The notes: generated by a model not told the origin, from the sequence alone. A DNA stretch of 64,000 bases from Actinomycetota bacterium (GCA_029850535.1 JARCRU010000111.1:1-64000); one strand, 5' to 3'; positions 36,673-46,261 are shown, counted from the first letter of the stretch. A program made the numbers and translations.

Positions 36673-38868
36673 GTGTCAAAGCCAGTCGGGGAGGACGAGA
36701 CATCGCTCGACGCCGCGCCACCCGACGTGACGTCTGGGGCCACCCCCGCGAGCACGTCACCCGTCGAGATCGAAGACGCCCAGTACTACTCCATGCTCGA
36801 AGCTATCGGCCAGAGTACGGAGGACGTCATTGTCATTACCGACGGACAGGGCCAGGTCGTCTACGGCAACCCCAACGCCCAGAAGCTCTTCGGCGTCACG
36901 CTCGAGGAAGCCGTGGGCACTCAGGCTCGCCTGTACCTGCACCCCGACGATCTCGAACGCAACCTGCTGTTCTTCGCCGAGGTGATTTCCACCCCGGGCA
37001 CGTCGGCGCGACAGGACGTACGCACGATGTCCCCGCACGGCGAAGTGCGTCACCTCGAAGTGGTCTGCACCAACCTGCTCGACGACCCCTCCATCCACGG
37101 GATCATCATCAACGGCAAGGACGTGACGGAACGCAACGAGTACGTCCGGCGCCTCCAGGCGCTCGAGGAACGCTTCCGCCTGGCCTTCGAGGAGAACATG
37201 GCGCCCATGAGTTTCGCCGACGTCGACGACCACATCCTGGCCGTCAACGACGCCTTCTGCGAGATGGTCGGGTTCTCGCGCGAGGAATTGATCGGTCGCG
37301 ACTCCACCCCCTTCACCTACCCCGACGACGTGGGACTCACCGAGTCCACGCACCAACGCGTCATGAGTGGCCTCGCCGACCGCGTGCGCTACGTGAAGCG
37401 CTACCTACGCAAAGATGGCCACGTCATTGACGTGGAGGTGTCGCGCTCGCCCGCGCGTGACGCCGAGGGCCATATCTTGTACTTCGTCTTCTCCGAGCGC
37501 GACATCACCGAGGAGAAGAAACTCACCGCCCAACTCTCGCACCAGGCACTCTACGATTCGATCACCGGACTGGCGAACCGCACCCTGATGGAGAACCAAC
37601 TGGCGAAGTCTCGCGCCAGCGTCAAGCGCCGTGGAGGATTCAACGCTCTCTTCCTGCTCGACCTCGACGACTTCAAGGGGGTCAATGACACCCAGGGGCA
37701 CCTGATCGGCGATGAACTGCTCATCGCCGTGGCCCGACGTTTCGAAGCCGTGACGCGACCCGCCGACACCCTGTGTCGATTCGGGGGCGACGAGTTCTTG
37801 TACCTGGCCGAGGGGCTCACCTCCATCGATGACGTGAAGGGCATTGCGCGCCGTCTCCTGGCGGCGCTGGAGGACCCCTTCCACTTCCTCGACATTTCGG
37901 TGGAGCAACGCGCCAGCGCGGGCGTCGTGGTGTGGGGAGCGGCGGATTCAGAGCAGATCGATCTCCTGCAGAACGCCGATGTCGCACTCTACGAAGCCAA
38001 GCGTTATCACCGCGGCACCTTCGTGCTCTACGAACCCTCGATGCACGAGGAGGCGAGCAATCGATTCTTGATGATCCAGGAGTTGCGCAACGCCCTCGCC
38101 CGCGACGAACTCGAACTGCACTACCAACCCATCGTCCACCTGCCCGACACCACGGTCGTGGGTTTCGAGGGCCTGATCCGCTGGCACCACCCCGAGCGCG
38201 GCTGGATCGCGCCGGGAGAGTTCATCCCCCTCGCCGAGTCCAGCGACATCATCCTCGACATCGGCGCCCTGGCCCTGCGATCGGCGGTCGCGGCGGCCAG
38301 CCGGTGGACCCCGAGCCGACCACAGGACCCCGCGCCCTTCGTCTGCGTCAACCTATCGGCCAAGCAGTTCCACTCCGCCAATCTCGTGCCGATGGTGGAA
38401 TCAGTATTGCGTCGTTACGACGTACCCGCCACCCAGTTGATTCTCGAAATCACCGAAGGGGTGGCCATCTCCAACTTCAGTGAGTCAATGAACACGATCA
38501 GACGTCTCGAGCTCCTCGGAGTGGGGCTCGCCCTGGACGACTTCGGCACCGGATTCTCGTCGCTCTCCTACTTGGCCAAGATCAATCCACGCATCATCAA
38601 GGTCGACAAGTCCTTCGTGCAACTGGCGAGTTCGAGTCAGCGCGACGCCACGCTCCTGGAGGCGATTGTCACCCTGGGCAAGAACCTCAACATCACCATG
38701 CTCGCCGAGGGCGTCGAGACGAGCGAACAGTTCTCGCGCCTCACGGCGCTGGGGTGCTCCATGGCCCAGGGCTACCTCTTCGCGCCCGCGGTCAAACTGG
38801 AACTGGCCAACGCCATGGTGGACGCCAACTTCACCTCCCACCTGGGCACGGCTGACGTCGGGCCCTGA
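36673..38868 (+). CDS. PAS-PAS-GGDEF-EAL cyclic-di-GMP signalling protein
   Basis: A 731-residue soluble sensor. Two PAS domains (about 40-150 and 160-285) precede a GGDEF domain with intact RFGGDEF near 370, LDLDDFKGVNDTQGH upstream, and an EAL domain. The EAL motif reads EGLIRW near 499 (Ala to Gly), while DDFGTGFSSLSYL, KVDKSFV and LAEGVET are kept, so phosphodiesterase activity is plausible. No membrane segment is seen. The GTG at 36673 with AAAGGTGG upstream is preferred to the TTG at 36586. It probably couples a small-molecule or redox signal to c-di-GMP level. Confidence 0.93.
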   Translation: MSKPVGEDETSLDAAPPDVTSGATPASTSPVEIEDAQYYSMLEAIGQSTEDVIVITDGQGQVVYGNPNAQKLFGVTLEEAVGTQARLYLHPDDLERNLLFFAEVISTPGTSARQDVRTMSPHGEVRHLEVVCTNLLDDPSIHGIIINGKDVTERNEYVRRLQALEERFRLAFEENMAPMSFADVDDHILAVNDAFCEMVGFSREELIGRDSTPFTYPDDVGLTESTHQRVMSGLADRVRYVKRYLRKDGHVIDVEVSRSPARDAEGHILYFVFSERDITEEKKLTAQLSHQALYDSITGLANRTLMENQLAKSRASVKRRGGFNALFLLDLDDFKGVNDTQGHLIGDELLIAVARRFEAVTRPADTLCRFGGDEFLYLAEGLTSIDDVKGIARRLLAALEDPFHFLDISVEQRASAGVVVWGAADSEQIDLLQNADVALYEAKRYHRGTFVLYEPSMHEEASNRFLMIQELRNALARDELELHYQPIVHLPDTTVVGFEGLIRWHHPERGWIAPGEFIPLAESSDIILDIGALALRSAVAAASRWTPSRPQDPAPFVCVNLSAKQFHSANLVPMVESVLRRYDVPATQLILEITEGVAISNFSESMNTIRRLELLGVGLALDDFGTGFSSLSYLAKINPRIIKVDKSFVQLASSSQRDATLLEAIVTLGKNLNITMLAEGVETSEQFSRLTALGCSMAQGYLFAPAVKLELANAMVDANFTSHLGTADVGP

Positions 38869-38907
38869 GAGCGTCACGAGACCCTCAAGCGCCGAGACGT
38901 CGACGAC

Positions 38908-40062
38908 TCAATTCTGACGAATCGTCGCGTCGAGCTCGACGAGCCCACTCTGGCGTCCGCCGTAGGTGACCTGAAGAGTCGCCACCTTCTCGCCCCACGC
39001 CTTGACATTCGAACCGCGAGGATCGAGCACGCCCACATTGACGTCGAAGACGCCATCGAGCAGGGGCATATTCGGCAGATCGATGCCAATCGTGTTCGCG
39101 CCGGGCATCAGATTGATGGGTGCGCCCTGGGCGTCGGAGCGACTGACGAGTACGCCGTCGCGGGTGAAGATCTCCAGCACGAAGTTACCGCTGTAGGCGG
39201 TGGCGGAGGTGATGTGCACGTCGAAGTGCATGCTCGCCCCACTCTGCACGTCGAAGCTACCCGTGGGAGTGGTGATCGAGTCGATGTGCACTTCGGCGCT
39301 GTGGTGCTCGTTGACCTCATTGGAGGGGGTGTCACCTAAGAGATGTTCGCGAAAGATCCGCAACGACTCCCCCACGGGGCCATTGGCGATCATCAGGCCC
39401 GACTCGAGCACGATGGCGCGACTCGCCAGGGCGCGAACTTGATCGGCCGAGTGAGTCACCAGCAAAATCGCGCGACCCTCCTCCTGGAAGTAGCGGATTC
39501 GATCGATGCACTTGGCCTGGAAGCGCTCGTCGCCCACCGCCAACACCTCGTCGATCACCAAAATGTCGGGATTCACGTTCACCGCGACGGCGAAGGCCAA
39601 GCGCACGTACATGCCACTCGAATAGAACTTGACCGGGGTATCGATGAAGTGTTGAATCTCCGAGAACTCGACGATGTCGTCAAAAATCTGGTCGATGCGC
39701 TTGCGGGTGAAGCCGAGCATCGCCCCGTAGATGTAGACGTTGTCGCGACCCGAGAGCTCGAGCTGGAAGCCCGCGCCCAGTTCCAGCAGGGCCGCCAGTG
39801 AACCCCGCAGTCGGATCTCACCCGACGTGGGTTGCAGGACACCGCAGATGCACTTGAGCAGGGTCGACTTTCCCGATCCGTTGTGGCCCAAGATGCCCAC
39901 GGTCTCGCCCTCTTGCATCTGGAAGGAGATGTTCTTCAGGGCCGAGAAGTCCTCGGTGCTGCCGGTCTTGGGGTGCAACAGCCGTTCCTTGAGCGACTGG
40001 TGGCGCTCGTAATGAATCTTGAAATTCTTTGAGACGTCGGCGACGTCAACGACGACGGTCAT
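38908..40062 (-). CDS. Polysaccharide ABC exporter ATPase (Wzt/TagH type) with substrate-binding tail
   Basis: A 384-residue ATPase. Walker A GHNGSGKST lies near 60, the signature YSSGMYVRLAFAVA near 150, and Walker B PDILVIDEVLAVGDE near 165. After about residue 245 comes a beta-rich C-terminal domain (VHIDSITTPTGSFDVQSG onward) like the O-antigen-binding domain of Wzt. It therefore probably recognises a finished, end-modified glycan before export. The permease gene directly precedes it without a gap. Confidence 0.92.
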   Translation of the reverse strand: MTVVVDVADVSKNFKIHYERHQSLKERLLHPKTGSTEDFSALKNISFQMQEGETVGILGHNGSGKSTLLKCICGVLQPTSGEIRLRGSLAALLELGAGFQLELSGRDNVYIYGAMLGFTRKRIDQIFDDIVEFSEIQHFIDTPVKFYSSGMYVRLAFAVAVNVNPDILVIDEVLAVGDERFQAKCIDRIRYFQEEGRAILLVTHSADQVRALASRAIVLESGLMIANGPVGESLRIFREHLLGDTPSNEVNEHHSAEVHIDSITTPTGSFDVQSGASMHFDVHITSATAYSGNFVLEIFTRDGVLVSRSDAQGAPINLMPGANTIGIDLPNMPLLDGVFDVNVGVLDPRGSNVKAWGEKVATLQVTYGGRQSGLVELDATIRQN

Positions 40063-41001
40063 TTACAACTCCGATTCGAAGTTCCCCTCGAGACGCCCGA
40101 AAATCATGAGCGACACGAGGAACAAGATGCACATCACGCCCAACATGGCCACGTTCAAGTACAGGAACGAACCCGCCGACCACTTCGGCAACATGTGAAT
40201 CAGCGCGTGTCCGCTCAGGAGCGAGTGCACGTCGGTGGAGACGTAGAAGGTGCGCTGGAAGGTCAGCACCAGCAGGGTCATGGGATTGGCGAAGTACAAC
40301 AGCGTCAGTCCGTGTCGGTGGATCTGGGGAGCGAGCGAGTTGGAGTACGAGTACACCACCGGCGACATCCAGAACCACAGCTGCAGGAGCACTTCCATGA
40401 GGTGCTTCATGTCGCGCAGGTAGACCGTGATGGCCGACATGACAATCGCGACCGACGAGGCGAAGAGGTACAACGTCGCGAAGGTGATGGGCAAGATAGC
40501 CAACATCTTCCAGTCCGGCGCGTGATGAAATACCAGCAAGAAGAGGGCGAGGACGCCGAGTTGGATGAGGAAGTAGATCACCGCCGATCCGACGCTGGCC
40601 AGCGGCAGGATCTCTCGAGGGAAGGAGACCTTCTTGACCAGACCCGCCCGGTCCACGATGACTCCCGTGGCTGAGTTCACGGCGTTCTGGAAGAGATTCC
40701 AGACGATCAAGCCCGAGAACAAGAAGATGACGTAATTGGGATAGCCGTTCTTCAAGAACACTGAGAAGACCAGGTAGTAGATCCCCAGCGTGAACGCCGG
40801 CGCCAGCATCGACCAGAGCAGACCGAGGGCCGAACCCTTGTACTTGATCCGAATGTCCGAGATGACCAGGTTGCGTAACAGCTCTCGTCGGCCCCACAGA
40901 TTGACCAGTCGCGTGCCGAGTTTGACGCGCGCACTCATCACCCGCACGGGAGCGTGCATCAAACCCTCGTGCACCGCCGCGGGCGAGGTCGGATGCTCCA
41001 T
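40063..41001 (-). CDS. Polysaccharide ABC exporter permease (Wzm/TagG type)
   Basis: A 312-residue ABC-2 permease. The N-terminal amphipathic region RELLRNLVISDIRIKYKGSALGLLWSMLAPA is diagnostic for Wzm/TagG, followed by six hydrophobic segments and the motif FWMSPVVYS. It forms the membrane channel for the Wzt-like ATPase. ATG 41001 overlaps the clpP stop by one base (TAATG), an unusual partner. No glycosyltransferases are adjacent. Confidence 0.92.
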   Translation of the reverse strand: MEHPTSPAAVHEGLMHAPVRVMSARVKLGTRLVNLWGRRELLRNLVISDIRIKYKGSALGLLWSMLAPAFTLGIYYLVFSVFLKNGYPNYVIFLFSGLIVWNLFQNAVNSATGVIVDRAGLVKKVSFPREILPLASVGSAVIYFLIQLGVLALFLLVFHHAPDWKMLAILPITFATLYLFASSVAIVMSAITVYLRDMKHLMEVLLQLWFWMSPVVYSYSNSLAPQIHRHGLTLLYFANPMTLLVLTFQRTFYVSTDVHSLLSGHALIHMLPKWSAGSFLYLNVAMLGVMCILFLVSLMIFGRLEGNFESEL

Positions 41002-41588
41002 TACACGCCTTGGCGAAGCGCGGACCGATCAATCACGGCGTCGATGAAGCCATACTCCAAAGCTTCTTGCGCCGTGAACCAGCGATCGCGATCGGAGTCC
41101 GCCTCGATGCGTTCGACGCTCTGACCGGTGTGAAACGCGATCCGCTCCGCGAGCATCGACTTCATGTAGACAATCTGCTCCGCCTGGATCGCGATGTCCG
41201 AAGCTTGCCCCTGCATACCGCCCATGGAGGGCTGGTGCATCAGGATCCGACTGTGCGGCAGTGAGAATCGCTTGCCCTTAGTGCCCGCGCAGAGCAGGAA
41301 CTGACCCATCGACGCCGCCATGCCCACGCAGATGGTGCGGATATCACAGTTCACGTACTGCATGGTGTCGTAGATCGCCAGGCCGTCGGTGACCGAACCA
41401 CCCGGTGAGTTGATGTAGAGACTGATGTCCTTACCCGGGTCTTCGGCTTCGAGCAGAAGCAACTCGGCGCAGATGCGGTTGGCCGCACTCTGGTCAACCT
41501 GGGAGCCGAGAAAGACAATGCGTTCGCGCAAGAGGCGCTGGTTGAGGTCGTTGGCACCGAACGTGTCCGACATGGAGGAGTTGATCAT
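41001..41588 (-). CDS. clpP: ATP-dependent Clp protease proteolytic subunit
   Basis: A 195-residue serine protease subunit. The triad is Ser93 in GMAASMGQ, His118 in LMHQPSMGG and Asp168 in [23 protein letters not shown] is also conserved. It forms the 14-mer barrel fed by ClpX or ClpC; neither is here, and no second clpP is adjacent, unlike the usual clpP1-clpP2-clpX order in actinobacteria. It overlaps the export permease gene, so they may share a transcript. Confidence 0.95.
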   Translation of the reverse strand: MINSSMSDTFGANDLNQRLLRERIVFLGSQVDQSAANRICAELLLLEAEDPGKDISLYINSPGGSVTDGLAIYDTMQYVNCDIRTICVGMAASMGQFLLCAGTKGKRFSLPHSRILMHQPSMGGMQGQASDIAIQAEQIVYMKSMLAERIAFHTGQSVERIEADSDRDRWFTAQEALEYGFIDAVIDRSALRQGV

Positions 41589-41651
41589 GTGTCCAATCTA
41601 CCGTGCGCGCCCTTCGTCACCCACCCATCAGGACCTAGACTCACTACGTCG

Positions 41652-41734
41652 GCGGGCGTGGCGGAATTGGCAGACGCGCTGGTTTTAGGTACCAGTTCTT
41701 CGGAGTGTGGGTTCGAGTCCCTCCGCCCGCACCA
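41652..41734 (+). tRNA. tRNA-Leu (anticodon TAG)
   Basis: Acceptor stem GCGGGCG pairs with CGCCCGC; the anticodon stem CTGGT/ACCAG encloses TTTAGGT, giving anticodon TAG. A short variable arm (TTCTTCGGAGTGT) and T-arm GGGTTCGAGTCCCTC follow. The 3' CCA is encoded (41732-41734). Leucine reading of CUA codons. Confidence 0.95.
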
Positions 41735-41737
41735 ACT

Positions 41738-41766
41738 GGGCCGGTTCTCAGTGTGTGCACCGGCCC
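41738..41766 (+). terminator. GC hairpin just after tRNA-Leu
   Basis: GGGCCGGT (41738-41745) pairs perfectly with ACCGGCCC (41759-41766) across a 13-base loop, three bases past the tRNA CCA end. It probably ends the tRNA transcript, without a U-tract. Confidence 0.7.
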
Positions 41767-42224
41767 GAGTGACCTCGAGATCGCCTCGTCGACCATCGGT
41801 CAAGGCGGGTCTCTAGAACAGCGCGACGGCTGTACGTGAGCCACGTGAACAAGTAGTCCCGTCCCTCGTAGCTGCACCGCTTCTCGCCGAAGCCCCGGCC
41901 AACGTGGCCCCACGTACTTCGAGGAAACCGCGAGTGCTGGGCACGCGGTGAGCGCTGCGTCGCCCCTCGGCGCACCGTGCTCCGCAGTGTCGTTCTCGAC
42001 CAATGAGGGCGCCGTCACGAATGGTCTACGCGTCGCACGTACCAACGAACGCACGACGACAGATAGGAGCTATCTTCACACTCACCCACTGGCATGACGA
42101 ATAAAGGTGGCGCTCAGCACCTATTCCTGCTAGCGTGGCATTCGCTGTCTGTGCCGCATTTCGCGGTGGAGCCGATTCGACTGTGACATATCGAGTTGGG
42201 CTCATCTCAACTTGTAGGAGTCAT
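41767..42224. other. Long non-coding stretch before the helicase gene
   Basis: About 460 bases with no convincing gene. It contains a perfect hairpin AGATAG-GAG-CTATCT at 42061-42075 and a GGTG...CACC symmetry near 42105. Cold-shock helicase genes often have long structured leaders, so part of this may be the 5' untranslated region of the DEAD-box gene. That is an inference; no known riboswitch class was recognised. Confidence 0.4.
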
Positions 42225-43820
42225 ATGTCTATGTCCTTTGCCGACCTCGGTGTCCCGTCGAACCTCGTGGAGCGTCTCGCTGCACGCGGCATCACCGAAG
42301 CCTTCCCTATCCAAGAGGCCGCGCTCCCCGACGCTCTCGCCGGTCGCGACGTCGTGGGCAAGGCCGCTACGGGCTCGGGCAAGACCCTCGCTTTTGGCCT
42401 GCCACTCATGGCCCGACTCGGCAAGGCCCGTCCCCGCAAGCCCCTGGGCCTCGTTCTCGTACCCACGCGTGAGCTCGCCGCGCAGGTGCAGAAGGAACTG
42501 GCCAACTTGACCGACGACCGTGGTCGTCGCGTCATCTGCATCTACGGCGGCACGTCCTACAACGTCGCGCGCAAGGCTCTGAACTTCGGCGTCGACGTCG
42601 TCGTCGCCTGCCCGGGTCGCCTCGAGGACATGCTCGAGCAGGGTGCCTTCGACCTCTCCGAGATCACGACCGTCATCGTTGACGAAGCAGACCGTATGGC
42701 CGACATGGGATTTTTGCCCGCGGTGCGACGCATCATGAGTGCGACGCCTCGTGACCGTCACGTGATGCTGTTTTCCGCGACCATGGGCCCCGACGTCAAG
42801 TCTCTCGTCAAAGAATTCACGCACGACGCCATCGTCCACGACGTCGTCGGCGAAGAAGCGCCCAGTGACGTCGACCACTTCTTCTGGCGCGTACCACGTG
42901 ACCAGCGCCCCCAATACACCGCCGACATCATCGCGCAGTACGAGCGCGGTTTGGTCTTCACCCGTACCAAGCACGGCGCGGACCGTCTCGCGCGTCAGCT
43001 CGAAGAGCGCGGTATCAGTGCGGTCCCCCTGCACGGTGACCGCACGCAGGCTCAACGTGAGCGTGCGCTGCGATCGGTGAAGAGTGGCCAGATCCAGGTG
43101 CTGGTCGCCACTGATGTCGCCGCCCGAGGAATCCACATCGATCTCTTGCCCGTGGTCGTGCACTACGACCCACCGGCCGCGGCCAACGACTACCTGCACC
43201 GTTCGGGTCGCACGGGCCGCGCGGGTGCCACCGGCGCGGTCATTTCACTCGTCGGCGAGGACGCCATGGGCCAGGTGAAGCGTCTACAGCGCGCCCTGGG
43301 GATTCCCATGTCAATTGAGAGTCGCGAAGACGCCCCGGCCATCCGCCTCGGCGCCGTCGACGATGGCGCGGCGGCTGAACGCATCGACGATCGAGGCGGC
43401 AAGGGTCGATCCGAGCGTCCGGCATCGCGCGAGCGCAGCTTCGCCGACCGTGGTGAGCGCGCGCCGCGTTCTTTCGAGCGTCCCGAGCGCAGTTTCTCGG
43501 ACCGCAACGAGCGTGCCCCGCGTCCCGAGCGCAACTTCGCCGACCGTGGTGAGCGCAAGTTCACCGGTTCGGCTTCAAAGCCGGGCAACGGTGAGGCCGT
43601 GGTGAGTTTCTTCAACGACTCCAAGGGCTTTGGTTTCGCGAGCGACTCCAAGGGCGATGATCTCTTCATCCACTTCTCGAGCATCCAGGGCGACGGATTC
43701 AAGTCTCTCGCTCAGGGTCAGAAGATCACTTTCGAAGAGGCTCAGGGTCCCAAGGGACGAGAAGCTCGTAACGTTCGCGTGGTCGGCGGCGCCGCTGGCG
43801 GTCGCCAACGTCGCTACTAG
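42225..43820 (+). CDS. DEAD-box RNA helicase with a C-terminal cold-shock domain
   Basis: A 531-residue fusion. The helicase core (about 1-370) has the Q motif (FPIQEAALP), ATGSGKT near 50, PTRELAAQV, DEAD near 153, FSATM, and HRSGRTGRAG. A linker (about 400-455) repeats R-S-F-x-D-R-x-E-R-A-P-R units. Residues about 456-522 form a cold-shock domain with RNP1 KGFGFASDSKGDD and RNP2 LFIHFSSI. The protein should unwind RNA and bind single strands with the same chain, useful in cold or ribosome assembly. ATG 42225 has GTAGGAG upstream. Confidence 0.94.
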   Translation: MSMSFADLGVPSNLVERLAARGITEAFPIQEAALPDALAGRDVVGKAATGSGKTLAFGLPLMARLGKARPRKPLGLVLVPTRELAAQVQKELANLTDDRGRRVICIYGGTSYNVARKALNFGVDVVVACPGRLEDMLEQGAFDLSEITTVIVDEADRMADMGFLPAVRRIMSATPRDRHVMLFSATMGPDVKSLVKEFTHDAIVHDVVGEEAPSDVDHFFWRVPRDQRPQYTADIIAQYERGLVFTRTKHGADRLARQLEERGISAVPLHGDRTQAQRERALRSVKSGQIQVLVATDVAARGIHIDLLPVVVHYDPPAAANDYLHRSGRTGRAGATGAVISLVGEDAMGQVKRLQRALGIPMSIESREDAPAIRLGAVDDGAAAERIDDRGGKGRSERPASRERSFADRGERAPRSFERPERSFSDRNERAPRPERNFADRGERKFTGSASKPGNGEAVVSFFNDSKGFGFASDSKGDDLFIHFSSIQGDGFKSLAQGQKITFEEAQGPKGREARNVRVVGGAAGGRQRRY

Positions 43821-43831
43821 GCTCGGGTCCC

Positions 43832-44203
43832 ATGTCTGAAAAACCACTGGTCGAACCGCACCTCGGCGAAGCTCCCACGGAGTTGATCGTCGAGGACCTC
43901 ATCGAGGGAACTGGCGCCGCCGCGCAGGCTGGTCAAACCGCCGTCGTCCACTACGTGGGCGTCGGCGTGACCAGCGGCGAAGAATTCGACGCCTCGTGGA
44001 ATCGCAACGAACCCTTCGCCTTCCCCCTCGGAGCCGGCTACGTGATCAAAGGTTGGGACGAGGGCGTGCAGGGAATGAAGATCGGCGGACGCCGCCGATT
44101 AGTGATTCCTTCGCACCTGGGCTACGGAGACCGCGGCGCCGGTGGCGTCATCGCCCCCGGCGAGACGCTCATCTTCGTCGTGGACCTGCTCGAACTTCGC
44201 TAG
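43832..44203 (+). CDS. FKBP-type peptidyl-prolyl isomerase
   Basis: A 123-residue single FKBP domain. The core is TAVVHYVGVG, GEEFDASWNRNEPFAFPLG, VIKGWDEGVQGMKIGGRRRLVIP and LIFVVDLLEL. The active-site Asp, Trp and Tyr positions are kept. There is no signal peptide, so it acts in the cytoplasm on proline-limited folding. It lies 11 bases after the helicase and likely shares its transcript; four bases separate it from the convergent LON-domain gene. Confidence 0.95.
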   Translation: MSEKPLVEPHLGEAPTELIVEDLIEGTGAAAQAGQTAVVHYVGVGVTSGEEFDASWNRNEPFAFPLGAGYVIKGWDEGVQGMKIGGRRRLVIPSHLGYGDRGAGGVIAPGETLIFVVDLLELR

Positions 44204-44207
44204 CGCT

Positions 44208-44846
44208 TCAGTCGAAGAAGGGGCGGGCGTCGACTGCGAGCATTCGCTGGTAGTCACCGTAACGCTCACAGCAAATCTCCACCAGCAGTGACAGTCGCTC
44301 ATTGGGGTCGCTGAGCGAGATCACCTTGAACTGGTCCATCAACGCCATCGGCGTCATGGAGCACAATTGCCAACTGCGTACCCACGGATCTTGGGCCATC
44401 GAACAATTGGTGGCGAAGACCTCGTCGGACGCGACTTCACTTTGCAAGTGACGAAGCGCCCTCACCGACGTCTCGGCCAGGCGCAAGAGGTCAGGGTCGA
44501 TCATCACGTCATCGCAGCAGCGTTCCTCGCCCAGCGCACGCGGGTAGGGCCGATCCTCGAGCCACGTATCGATCTCGAAGCACGACTCCCCCTCCGCGAC
44601 CACCAGAATCTTGCCGTCGGGTAGGCGCTGCTGGCCGCGGATGCTCAGCATGGTACCCACGAGAGTTCGCTCGTCACCGCCGCCCACTTCGGATCCCCGA
44701 GCGATCAGGCACGTGCCGAATCGCAGGGTCTCGGCCACGTCGGCGAGCATCTGTTGGTAGCGCGATTCGAAGACGCACAGGCCCACGACCTGATGGGGAA
44801 AGACGACCATGCCCAAGGGGAACATAGCTACTTCGGCACGCGTCAC
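44208..44846 (-). CDS. LON substrate-binding-domain protein
   Basis: A 212-residue protein made of the Lon N-terminal (LAN/PUA-like) domain only. MFPLGMVVFPHQVVGLCVFESRYQQML and FGTCLIARGSEVGGGD are diagnostic; no ATPase or protease domain follows. Stand-alone LON-domain proteins are widespread and their role is unknown. The gene runs toward the FKBP gene. Confidence 0.88.
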   Translation of the reverse strand: MTRAEVAMFPLGMVVFPHQVVGLCVFESRYQQMLADVAETLRFGTCLIARGSEVGGGDERTLVGTMLSIRGQQRLPDGKILVVAEGESCFEIDTWLEDRPYPRALGEERCCDDVMIDPDLLRLAETSVRALRHLQSEVASDEVFATNCSMAQDPWVRSWQLCSMTPMALMDQFKVISLSDPNERLSLLVEICCERYGDYQRMLAVDARPFFD

Positions 44847-44872
44847 ACTGCCAGACTAAAGGTACCAACGCC

Positions 44873-45463
44873 TCACGACGACGTTCCCAGCGCCTCCACC
44901 AATGCACGCAACGCGCGAGCGCGATGCGAGTTCGCGTTCTTCTCCTCGGGGGTGAGTTCCGCCAGGGTGCGTCCGTCGGCGTCACTGGGTACAAAGACCG
45001 GGTCGTAACCGAATCCGAAATCACCGCGGCGCTCGCGAGCGATGCGACCGGGCAGGTCTCCCTCCACCCAGAGAGACTCCCCCGACGGATACGCCACGCA
45101 GACCACCGTGCGAAACACCGCACCACGACGCGCGTCCTCGACGTCGATCAGTTCCGCGAGCAATTTGGCGACGTTGTCGTCGTAACTCGCGTGCTCTCCG
45201 GCGTAGCGCGCGCTGAAGACGCCCGGACGACCACCGAGGGCGTCGACGAAGAGTCCCGTGTCGTCGGCGATCGCCGCGTGGCCGGTGGCGTCGACGAGGG
45301 CGCGCGCCTTTAACAGTGCGTTGCCCTCGAGGGTCACCTCGTTCTCCGGCACCTCGGCCACGTGGGCGGGACGCGCCAGCAGTTCGATGCCGAGATCTTT
45401 GAGCACCGCGCGCATCTCCTCGGTCTTATGAGGATTCGCGGTGGCCAGGACGAACGTCGTCAC
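44873..45463 (-). CDS. rdgB: RdgB/HAM1-type XTP/dITP diphosphatase
   Basis: A 196-residue nucleotide house-cleaning enzyme. It carries [12 protein letters not shown] near residues 6-17, [24 protein letters not shown] near 65-88 and [10 protein letters not shown] near 148. It removes deaminated purine nucleotides. ATG 45463 overlaps the rph stop by four bases. The rph-rdgB pairing is conserved across bacteria. Confidence 0.95.
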   Translation of the reverse strand: MTTFVLATANPHKTEEMRAVLKDLGIELLARPAHVAEVPENEVTLEGNALLKARALVDATGHAAIADDTGLFVDALGGRPGVFSARYAGEHASYDDNVAKLLAELIDVEDARRGAVFRTVVCVAYPSGESLWVEGDLPGRIARERRGDFGFGYDPVFVPSDADGRTLAELTPEEKNANSHRARALRALVEALGTSS

Positions 45464-46203
45464 GCTCGCGCACTCGGCGGGGTGGCCAGGAGACGTCGCT
45501 GCGACGCGTGGATGGCGCCGATACCGGCCCCGGCGAGGTCTAGCAATTCGTTGAGCTCCGCGCGCGAGAAGGCCGCCTGCTCTGCGGTACCTTGCACCTC
45601 GACGAATCCGCCCGCCCCGGTCATCACGACGTTCATGTCGGTGTCGGCGCGGCTGTCCTCCTCGTAGGGTAGGTCCAGCATGGGCACACCGTTAACGACT
45701 CCCACGGAGATGGCGGCGACCAGGTCGGTGAGCGGGTGCTCCTTGAGCAGGTCACGCTGCACCAGGCGAGTGAGGGCGTCGTGCAGCGCGACGTAGCCTC
45801 CGCAGATGGACGCCGTGCGGGTGCCACCGTCGGCTTGGAGTACGTCGCAGTCCACCGTGATCGACACCTCCGGCATGAGTTCCAGGCGCGTCACGGTCCG
45901 CAACGAACGACCGATGAGGCGCTGGATCTCCTGCGTGCGTCCCGACTGCTTGCCCTTGGCCGCCTCACGCGTCGCGCGGTCGGGTGTCGAGCCCGGCAGC
46001 ATCGAATACTCCGCCGTGACCCACCCCTTGGCGCTCCCGCGTAGCCAGCGCGGCACGTCCTCTTGGACCGAGGCGGTGCACAGCACCCGCGTGCGACCAC
46101 AACTGACCAGCACCGAGCCGAGCGCCATCTCGGTGAAGTCACGATCGAACCCGAAGGGCCTCAGTTGTTCGGGTGTTCGCCCGTCGGCGCGAAGTTCAGT
46201 CAT
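45460..46203 (-). CDS. rph: Ribonuclease PH
   Basis: A 247-residue phosphorolytic exoribonuclease that trims tRNA 3' ends. [12 protein letters not shown] at the start, [35 protein letters not shown] in the middle, and [21 protein letters not shown] are conserved; the chain ends in the usual Ala/Arg tail. The ATG at 46203 with GGAGAG upstream fits; the open frame to 46422 overlaps cysM. It follows cysM, as in the mycobacterial mec-cysO-cysM-...-rph-rdgB block. Confidence 0.96.
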   Translation of the reverse strand: MTELRADGRTPEQLRPFGFDRDFTEMALGSVLVSCGRTRVLCTASVQEDVPRWLRGSAKGWVTAEYSMLPGSTPDRATREAAKGKQSGRTQEIQRLIGRSLRTVTRLELMPEVSITVDCDVLQADGGTRTASICGGYVALHDALTRLVQRDLLKEHPLTDLVAAISVGVVNGVPMLDLPYEEDSRADTDMNVVMTGAGGFVEVQGTAEQAAFSRAELNELLDLAGAGIGAIHASQRRLLATPPSARA

Positions 46204-46261
46204 GGCTCTCCTCAAAGATCGTTCGACCGACCACGGTAGTGGAGAACGCCGGGAGAGGACG

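Noticed and set aside
41748-42054. Minus-strand frames in the spacer after tRNA-Leu
   Set aside because: Two overlapping short frames show no family-like sequence and lack ribosome sites; remnants of a lost gene cannot be excluded.
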